Below, one piece after another: positions 58,037 through 64,000 of a DNA stretch of 64,000 bases. The position numbers and the translations under genes are program-made. How positions within the stretch are numbered: position 1 is the stretch's first letter; every line of letters begins with the position of its first letter. The stretch comes from Tipula vernalis. Its lineage: Eukaryota; Arthropoda; Insecta; Diptera; Tipulidae. The notes under the pieces are model-generated. The model saw only the letters and a program-made list of their open reading frames with translations. It was not told where the DNA came from and made no database searches. The stretch is from the NCBI GenBank assembly GCA_958295665.1, contig OY282560.1, positions 96,759,930 to 96,823,929 of the forward strand. Direction: 5' to 3'.

Positions 58037-58063
58037 GAACCCTATTCGGGTTCATTTTCAGAA
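58037..58063 (-). other. PLE 3' hairpin with hammerhead-like flanks
   Basis: On the minus strand CTGAAAAT, then stem GAACCC, loop GAATA, stem GGGTTC, then GAAAGC. Arms are at 58048-58053 and 58037-58042 on + strand coordinates. Many Penelope-like elements carry hammerhead ribozyme motifs (CUGANGA, stem II, GAAA). Here the GAAA side and the stem are right but CUGANGA is not exact (three extra bases), so an active ribozyme is unlikely. Confidence 0.35.
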
Positions 58064-58089
58064 GTATCAGATTTTTTCGTAAAAATTTT

Positions 58090-59521
58090 TAACGTAGGAA
58101 TTGGCATTCCATCGAGCATTAAAATTTGTATGGGCATTTTTTTAATTCCAAATTATGTGGTTTACCAATTTTTCCGGATACTGGTTGCGACATAATGTAT
58201 CTTTTAGAATTTTTAAATTTTTATTGTGAAATTTAGCATCGGAAAGTTTTAGAATTTTTTCGATCAGAATTTTAATGGTGTTAATTTTATAGTTGTTGAG
58301 AAAATTTCAATATCTATCAGGCCAAATATTTTTATGGTACCAATCACACGTAATTTTGCCATTTGGTTCATGAATCAGCAGAATGTCCAAAAATGAAATT
58401 TTGTTATCTACTTCTTTTTCATATCTAAAGTAAAACACTGGTTGAAAATCTAAAGAATTTAAAACCGAATTTTCCATTAATAAATTTGCTATTATCGGAC
58501 TTATTGGTGAGCCCATAGGTGAGCCAAAAATTTGTTTATAAATTTTGTTGTCAAAAGAAAATTCAGACTTGTTCAAAACGATATCTAAAGCAGTGAAAAA
58601 TTGAATTTTTTGTTAATTTTGATTTAGCATTTTTCTTTATATTTCTCCAATTTTGACTGATAATATTTTTGATAATTTGGCTATCGACGTACCTACATTA
58701 GATTTTAGAATATTGCATAAAAATGATGCTAACGAATATGTGGGACCATCTATAGAACTGATAATTGGTCTATACGGCAAATTTGGTTTGTGGATTTTTG
58801 GTAAACCGTATAATTTTGGGATCACTGCTGTGTAACTCGTTAAATTTTTTCTTATTTTCAAATCTATATTCCCAGATTTCTCCCATTCTTTTACCATTGA
58901 ATTTATTTTTGTCTGTATTGGGGTCGATATGTCTCCAGCAGTTTGTACGTACGTGGAATCGTCATTTAGTAAGCTGTACATTTTTTTGTTAAGTTACCCT
59001 TGTCTGCCTTCGTGACGATAATCCCTGGATTATCTTTTAGAAAAGTTTTTGTTTGTTTTACATATGTTAAAATTCTTTTTTCGACTGGCGTTAGATTTTC
59101 AAATTTTGTACTATTTTTGTAATTTGTTAAAATGTTTCTAAAATTATTCCTAATATTTACACGATCGTTGTCATTTAAATCAAAAATTGCACTTTCCACA
59201 TTCCACATCTGAAATAATTTTGAAATATGGAATTGAAGAACCGATGGTTGGAGGACAAAAATTACACCGAAAACGAACGTATTTTCTAACCGCTGGAAGA
59301 CATCTTGGCTTGACAATACTATTGAAATTATTTTTCAGTTTTCTCGTTTTTGGAAAGACTTTTTCTTTTCTGCATTTTAACAAAAAATGTTGTTTGTTTA
59401 TTAATTTTGCCAACTGATGATTTTCGTTCTTGACGGATTTCATTCTTTTGTTTGTGCTGTTGCCATATTCTTCATTTATGTGATGGAAAAAACTTCTGTT
59501 ATTTCCATTAGTTGTCTCCAT
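58090..59521 (-). pseudogene. Penelope-like reverse transcriptase, catalytic YxDD deleted
   Basis: Frames on the minus strand: 59521-59180 (N-terminal region, 'HQLAKLINKQHFLLKCRKEK'), 59316-58966 ('GIIVTKADKGN', the conserved PLE motif), 58981-58637 ('VIPKLYGLPKIHKPNLPYRP' and 'IISSIDGPTYSLASFLCNIL') and 58576-58307 ('IFGSPMGSPISPIIANLLME'). In the last, 'PVFYFRY' is followed directly by 'EKEVDNKISFLDILLI'. The YVDD-type catalytic loop that should stand between them is missing in frame, a clean internal deletion. Then come the thumb-like text 'ILKLSDAKFHNKNLKILKDT' and 'RNQYPEKLVNHI' near 58250-58150. PLE RTs are related to telomerase RT. Confidence 0.82.
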
Positions 59522-59779
59522 TTTTTCAACCCGGAGATTTTTTATATAAATTAATGTTTTATTTTTATATGAGCCAATTAATATGCAAAAGATCGATTTT
59601 GGAACTGCTACAAATTAAATCAAGTACAAATTCAATAAATGTCATTGATGATTACGCGTATAGTGGTAACTCTTATGATTTGTTCATCTAAATTGTTTTT
59701 TGCTTCATGCAACTTTATTTTTATTCAATTGTACAACCAAATTGTTGTTTTAATCATTCTAATTTGGAGACAAAAACCC

Positions 59780-60470
59780 TTCACTTTTGCCGTATTTACT
59801 CGCTGCTCCGTACTTTTGCACTTGGTGCCATAAGATCTGCCCAAAATGGAAAAGACAGCCTTTAAATTATGTATTAGGAAAATATTCTTCAGCTGCTAAA
59901 TAAATTGTTTTTTCAAAATCCGTAATGATCATTTGTGGATTCAAATGAATGTCATGTTCACTTGCTATACGAAGTAATTAAAAACACCAAGGGTACGGTA
60001 CAACTTCATTTTCAATTTTCTCATTAATAATAAAAGGCTGGGCGATAATAGATGTTACAATATAAAAAGTTCCATCCATTAACCAGCAAGACCACTCAGC
60101 CAATACTTTTAAACCAGTTATGGTTCCCAGAATAATTATTTGTTCATTTTGCACTTTCTTCCCTGCGAGCACAAAAAGCTCATTTTCGAGAAAACGTAAG
60201 TGCTGCGGTATGTCAATTTCATCGATATTTTCTGGTAGGTAGACGCGTGCATTAGGTTTGCAACCTACAATTATTTCCCGAGCTATTTGCGATGATGGTA
60301 CGGAACTATTTGTAGCGTGGTTTTCTAGTTTCGCATTATAGCCAGCAAAATGAACTTCTGAAGCTCGAGGATCATGTGAATGATCAAAAAGCGAAGCACT
60401 AATTTTGTGCTGATTTTTCTCTAAAAATGTAGTAATTATATTTCCAATTACGAAATCCCGTCGTTAAGAA
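59780..60470 (-). pseudogene. MULE transposase, N-terminal and core region
   Basis: Reads on the minus strand: 'HSHDPRASEVHFAGYNAK' (about 60390, the His pair of a FLYWCH-like zinc region), 'SQIAREIIVGCKPNARVYLP' (60290-60230), 'SCWLMDGTFYIVTSIIAQPF' (first catalytic Asp, about 60085), 'IENEVVPYPWCF' (60010), then after a stop at 59978 'DIHLNPQMIITDFEKTIY' (second Asp, about 59930) and 'FKGCLFHFGQILWHQVQKYG' (59860-59810, the KGC-HF-Q-W signature). The core is typical of MULE transposases found with FLYWCH zinc fingers in insects. The reading then ends abruptly near 59780, where the Penelope-like element is inserted. Confidence 0.78.
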
Positions 60471-60522
60471 GAATATTTATTAAAACACACGCGCGCGTGT
60501 TTTAATAAATATTCTTCTTAAC
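60463..60522. repeat. Near-perfect 60-bp palindrome at the MULE end
   Basis: Arms 'gttaagaagaatatttatta' and 'taataaatattcttcttaac' surround an acgcgcgcgt core, with a 2-base bulge (extra ac) on the left. Outside the arms the symmetry continues weakly (aaatcccgtc against aatgggattt). It lies directly between the transposase N-terminus and the gggatttt repeats. Confidence 0.85.
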
Positions 60523-60524
60523 AA

Positions 60525-60615
60525 TGGGATTTTAAAAATTGGGATTTTAAAATTTGGGATTTTGTAATTTGGGATTTTGTAATTTTGGGGATTTTTATTT
60601 TGCGATTTTGTAATT
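60525..60615 (+). repeat. gggattttgtaatt short tandem repeats
   Basis: Five to six units of about 14-16 bp such as tttgggattttgtaa, degenerating rightward, ending near 'gggataacgtaccc'. The other end of the MULE (57440-57500) has the same word as reverse complement (aaatccc with ccaaa), supporting a subterminal repeat role. Confidence 0.65.
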
Positions 60616-60689
60616 GGGATAACGTACCCATCGCTGTTTTCTTTCGTCTAGTTACGAAATCAGATACTTTTAAATAGTTTTTATCTAAA

Positions 60690-60790
60690 AGCTTTACTTG
60701 CTCATTAGTACAAGAATTATGTTTAGTGCCGAAGAAAAATTTTGCGGACGGTCCGCGATTTGCAGTTACGCCAATGGTGGGCCTATATTT
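60690..60790 (+). repeat. Dispersed repeat, second copy of 28440-28640
   Basis: Shares 'aagaaaaattttgcgg' and flanking blocks with the 28.5 kb copy in the same order. See that entry. Confidence 0.5.
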
Positions 60791-60814
60791 TCATAAATTG
60801 GACATGTCAAGGTT

Positions 60815-61400
60815 TCCAAAACAATTTTTGTTATTAAAATAAAAAGGGTTGGGCATGCTACAAAAGAATACTTTACCTGTCCACTTTATGGAAATGTAAG
60901 CCCTCACTTGGTAACAATCTCTAAGATTTTTAAAAATGGCCTTAGTGTATTTGTCACATATACCCAACCCGTTTTATATTAATAACAAAAATAGTTTCAG
61001 AAAGCTTGAAAAATCCACTTTATGGAAATATAAGCCTGTACCTTGTAATATCTAGGATCGCCATAGTGTAGCATCAGGTTTGCGCAGTTTAAATGATTTT
61101 CTCAATTTTAAAAAATGCGTCGAACATGCCCAACCCTTTTTGTCTTAATAACAAACAAAAAATTTTTCGTAAAGCTTGACCTGACCACTTTATGGAAATA
61201 TTAAACCCGCACCTGGTAATATCACTAAAATTTTTGGAAAATTCCCATAGTGCAGCAGCAATTTAAACACAATTTTCAAGAAATTTTCGCACATGTCCAA
61301 AATTGTTTCAAAAAGCTTAACATGTTCATTTTATGAAAATATCGCCCATTACCTGGCTCTACTGGTTATTTACACATTGTTATGTAACTTTTCGTTAATT
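60815..61400 (+). repeat. Tandem repeat of about 135-172 bp, four copies
   Basis: Anchor ccactttatggaaat near 60879, 61015 and 61187, with a variant near 61322. Units also share 'aatcttgacatgttcattt'-like leads and 'ccatagtgtagca' or 'catagtgcagca'. The word 'gggttgggcatg' near 60852 occurs as its reverse complement near 60965 and 61128, so the first unit's left part is inverted. The 74-codon frame at 61293-61517 is incidental. Confidence 0.6.
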
Positions 61401-61849
61401 TGTGTAGCTACACATTGTGTTAAAATACTTCACACCGGTTCCAAAGTTGCAAGATTTTTAAGAGGCAAATGTTTCCCTTTATTCCTTATTTCACTGGTCA
61501 ATATCGATAGGAAATGATTGATATTGACTAAGATAAAAATAAAAGTTCAAGTAATTCCTGGTGGTTGCATATACTAAAGATACATGTTAAACCGAAAGTG
61601 ATCTGACTGAAAACATCCGAAATAAATTCAACATGTAAACGGTGACTTGACTGAAAGTTATTTTAAAGTTGGGTGAGTTCGGTCAACTTGAATTTGGTTG
61701 CTAAATTTTAAGGTAACGGTGATAAAGCTAGGCCAACATGAAACCGACATTTTTGTTTGGATGATTATGGGTAATGTTATCTTTAAATCAGTATCCACTT
61801 AGTACTTCAAAATTAACTTTTCTATGATAAAATAATAGGGGAGATAGGC

Positions 61850-62942
61850 TCATACAAATATTTTGGAATAAGTTGGCTGCTTTACAAAACTTAAGGTTTT
61901 GCCGAGACTATTGCGACTATATAACGACATAATATAATTTCAGTGATATTCAGATTATCTCGTACCACGCGTTTTAAAATGCTAATGAGTGAAGAAGCAA
62001 TGTCGTTTCCAGCTCGACGTTTAACTAGCTCATGCCATATTGCACAGTAGGTTTTTTTTTATTTATGTGGCAGAAACCAGTTAAACTGTAGAATGCAAAC
62101 GTCCGTTTATAAAAAAAATCGATCTGTTTGGTTTAGGTAAGTTGAAAACATTCTGCAGGTCATAGCTCACTATAGCTGTTGTAATATTGCTTGTATTTGT
62201 ACCTTTATTCCTTTGCTTTTCTTCACGAGCTTCTATGATAAACTTTTTATGGTTATCGTATTCTACTGTTTCTATTGAAGACATTTTTTAGGTTTAAAAA
62301 ATAAATAATTGAATTGTTCATTGAATATTTTAGAATACATGTGATGTTGCATAGGTGGATTATATTTTTCGCGGTAAAGTCAGTACATTTTATTTATATT
62401 AAGACCCTGCTCCAAATATTTTTTTGAAGAGGAAGCCCTGCAGTAGTGCGAATCTACCATCGGAAAACTTAGAATATGGTTGTTGACCCCTTGAACTTGA
62501 TCTGAACGAATTTTTCGTTTAGTGTGTTTGCCTTGCAATGATGGTGATGCAATCCCGACATTTGGTTTAGGAACTTCCTCAGTTTTCTAAAAAAAAATAA
62601 TAAACCCTTCTTCCACTTTTGTTCAGTTTTAAAAAAATATTACTTGCACACTAAATGAGTTTCAAAATCCTTTTCACACCGGTATTCATAAGTACACCTT
62701 CTGCGAGAAATAAGTTTACTTGTCCGTTTTCTTAAGAGACCAAAATGTGGCGTTTATGTTTTTTGATCAGCCTCCGAAAAAACTATACAGCATCTGGAGG
62801 AACAATCACATGTTTCGATTACAGCTGATCTTGCTGAGTGCCAGTTTAATTTTGCATCTTGGTCCTCCTTTCCTTGATTTCTAAGATTTTTTCCAATAGC
62901 TGATTTCCAAAGCTGCGGGTTAACTTTTCTCTTTCTTGTCAA
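61850..62942 (-). pseudogene. Insect transposase-like gene of unnamed family, decayed
   Basis: Minus-strand blocks in order: 'VNPQLWKSAIGKNLRNQGKE' with the Cys cluster 'ETCDCSSRCCIVFSEADQ' (62942-62754); 'ISRRRCTYEYRCEKDFETHL' (about 62700); 'VDSHYCRASSSKKYLEQGLN' and 'NEQFNYLFFKPKK' (62470-62290); 'SYDLQNVFNLPKPN' (62284-62081); and 'WHELVKRRAGNDIASSLIS' (about 62030). These match, in this order, a common uncharacterised insect protein family of transposon origin: K-W…N+RN.G…, C…C…C, SHY.RA, F…PKKD.C, DLQ..L, W.E…RG.NEIASC. The DDE-like Asp region that should follow is unreadable below about 61930. Several frame changes; one (62587-62648) might be a short intron. I cannot name the superfamily. 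Confidence 0.6.
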
Positions 62943-63484
62943 ATTTGGTAAACTAACGGAAAAGAGAGTAAGATATACAAAAAATTAACCGTTAAAAATG
63001 TATTGGCAGACGATTAGGTGTATGTATCTCTTTCTATTGCATTTCAACAATCACAAACTATTTCATGGTCGCACTTCGCACTTTTGTTGTTTATGTGAAT
63101 TTTCTGATCCTATTAGTCCCGTTTTGAATATTAATTAGCTCATTTTCACTTAACTAGTTATTTTATACTTTATTTTCGTTGTATTTTCGTAGTTAATAAG
63201 TATAAAAATATCGAAATGCGATCCTCATCGTTCGAGTAATACCAACGGACTAAGGAAAACTATCACATGATGATATACTTTGATTTCTTTGGTTGATTGT
63301 GTGACATACGACAACATTCAGCTTTAAAAAAAAAATTGAGACTTGCGACAGAAGTTATTTAAACGGTATATACGACATTATGAAAAAAAAATTTTGTTTG
63401 AACAGAAAAAATTAAGTCTATCTATCAAAAAAACCGTAAATCGCCATTTTGACACTTACGACAGTATAATTCTGCGACGACGAT
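62943..63484. other. AT-rich non-coding stretch
   Basis: No supported gene. Two As/Ts runs near 63330 and 63380. The 61-codon frame 63343-63528 is low-complexity and overlaps the next repeat. Confidence 0.4.
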
Positions 63485-63800
63485 CTGTTTCCAGCATTTC
63501 TAATTTTCTGCATATCAGAAGGCGATAAAAAAAAATTCTAGTACAATTTGTAACTTTTTTTTTTTTCGTTGATAGAAAATATTTTTTTTTTACAATTGCC
63601 ATTATGTGGAATAAAACTAAATGGAATAAAAAATATTTAGTTTGTTATTAAAAATGAATTAAATGCTTATTTTCTGTCAACAAATTAAAACAAATTGATT
63701 GAAAAAAAGAAAAACCACACAAATTGTACTAGATTTGTTTACTTTTACGTAATGTAGCCTACTGATGTGCAGCAAAATTAGAAATAGAGACAGCATGCAG
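63485..63800. repeat. Palindromic (foldback or MITE-like) element, about 316 bp
   Basis: Nested inverted pairs: 'ctgtttccagcatttctaat' at 63485 against the complement of the block ending at 63800 (…ttagaaatagagacagcatg), 'tctagtacaatttgt' near 63537 against 'acaaattgtactaga' near 63719, and 'gttgatagaaaat' near 63570 against 'attttctgtcaac' near 63670. No ORF. Part of the end sequence (gcatgcagaattctgc, tttccagcat) is repeated to 63945. Confidence 0.65.
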
Positions 63801-63950
63801 AATTCTGCTTGGTTTGCAGAATACATGTATTTCATTCCATATGAAACAGTGTACTCTAATATCGATGCATGCAGAATTCTGCACATCTGTTTCCAGCATG
63901 AATCGCTACATGCAGAAATGCTACATATGGTTTCCAGCATTAAAATCTTT
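63790..63950. repeat. Short repeats of gcatgcagaattctgc and tttccagcat
   Basis: The palindromic word gcatgcagaattctgc occurs at about 63792 and 63867, and tttccagcat at about 63891 and 63932 (also at 63489). They look like duplicated ends of the element at 63485-63800 or of neighbouring copies. Confidence 0.5.
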
Positions 63951-64000
63951 TGGCTTTGCATCATCGGGGGGTATCCCGAGTAATCGAATGTTGCTAAAAA

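Larger units (their letters stand above)
57900..59750 (-). mobile_element. Penelope-like element (PLE) inserted in the MULE
   Basis: A minus-strand PLE reverse transcriptase region from an ATG at 59519-59521 to about 58070, in four frames. The GIY-YIG endonuclease usual in Penelope is not visible. The 3' part has a GAACCC-GAATA-GGGTTC hairpin flanked by CTGA and GAAA text at 58037-58063 (separate entry). Both junctions with the MULE are inferred from where the MULE reading stops and resumes; no target duplication was resolved. Confidence 0.72.
57400..60645 (-). mobile_element. MULE-type DNA transposon split by a Penelope-like insertion
   Basis: The transposase N-terminal and core parts (60470-59780) and C-terminal part (57890-57556) are both on the minus strand in the right order, separated by about 1.9 kb holding an unrelated Penelope-like element. 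Both ends of the unit carry gggatttt-type repeats in opposite orientation: 60525-60615 on + strand, and 57440-57500 as aaatccc on + strand. These fit subterminal inverted repeats of a MULE. Exact termini and the 8-10-bp target duplication are not resolved. Inner details are in the entries below. Confidence 0.7.

Overview
The window is eukaryotic and almost certainly insect, most likely a fly (Diptera). It is AT-rich and has no operons, tRNA or rRNA genes. It carries typical arthropod transposable-element families: LOA/I-group and CR1/Jockey-like non-LTR elements, Ty3/gypsy elements, Helitron, mariner, Tc1, MULE, a Penelope-like element and an insect-specific transposase family. No intact host protein-coding gene is visible. 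The only host exons I can argue for are two 21-nt micro-exons on the + strand at 21379-21399 and 22144-22164. Most coding elements lie on the opposite strand, as expected of old insertions in introns. I therefore read much of the window as one or more very long introns of a + strand gene, but this is inference.

Layout. 1-1.0 kb: decayed minus-strand non-LTR ORF1 (DUF4780-like) next to a gypsy gag-protease relic. 1.96-3.0 kb: internally deleted CsRn1/Kabuki-like gypsy, with an LTR fragment fused to integrase. 5.1-6.5 kb: inverted dispersed repeat and palindromic repeat cluster. 6.58-9.95 kb: LOA/I-group non-LTR element (endonuclease, RT, RNase H, 3' TTAGG-like tail), minus strand. 10.2-13.2 kb: G/T-rich minisatellite with a homogeneous 12-bp core. 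15.1-20.5 kb: AT-rich satellite of about 450-500-bp monomers in a three-monomer higher-order repeat. 21.4-22.2 kb: micro-exon pair. 22.7-26.25 kb: decayed Helitron, minus strand. 31.45-41 kb: a second, more degenerate AT-rich satellite of about 300-350 bp, containing a TTAA-flanked DNA transposon at 36.3-37.5 kb. 42.2-43.0 kb: head-to-head Tc1 fragments. 43.7-44.9 kb: foldback element. 45.03-46.24 kb: nearly complete mariner. 46.3-49.0 kb: pol of an errantivirus-like gypsy element, + strand. 50.3-51.1 kb: possible promoter and 5' exon. 54.5-57.4 kb: CR1/Jockey-like element, minus strand. 57.4-60.65 kb: MULE with a Penelope-like element inserted in it. 60.8-61.4 kb: short tandem repeats. 61.85-62.95 kb: decayed insect transposase-like gene. 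63.5-63.8 kb: small palindromic element.

All element ORFs except the mariner are broken by several frameshifts, stops or deletions. The mariner has one visible in-frame stop. Nothing suggests a cooperating gene cluster. The biology of interest is repeat architecture, nested insertions, and the probable paralogous micro-exons flanked by GCATG (Rbfox-type) motifs.
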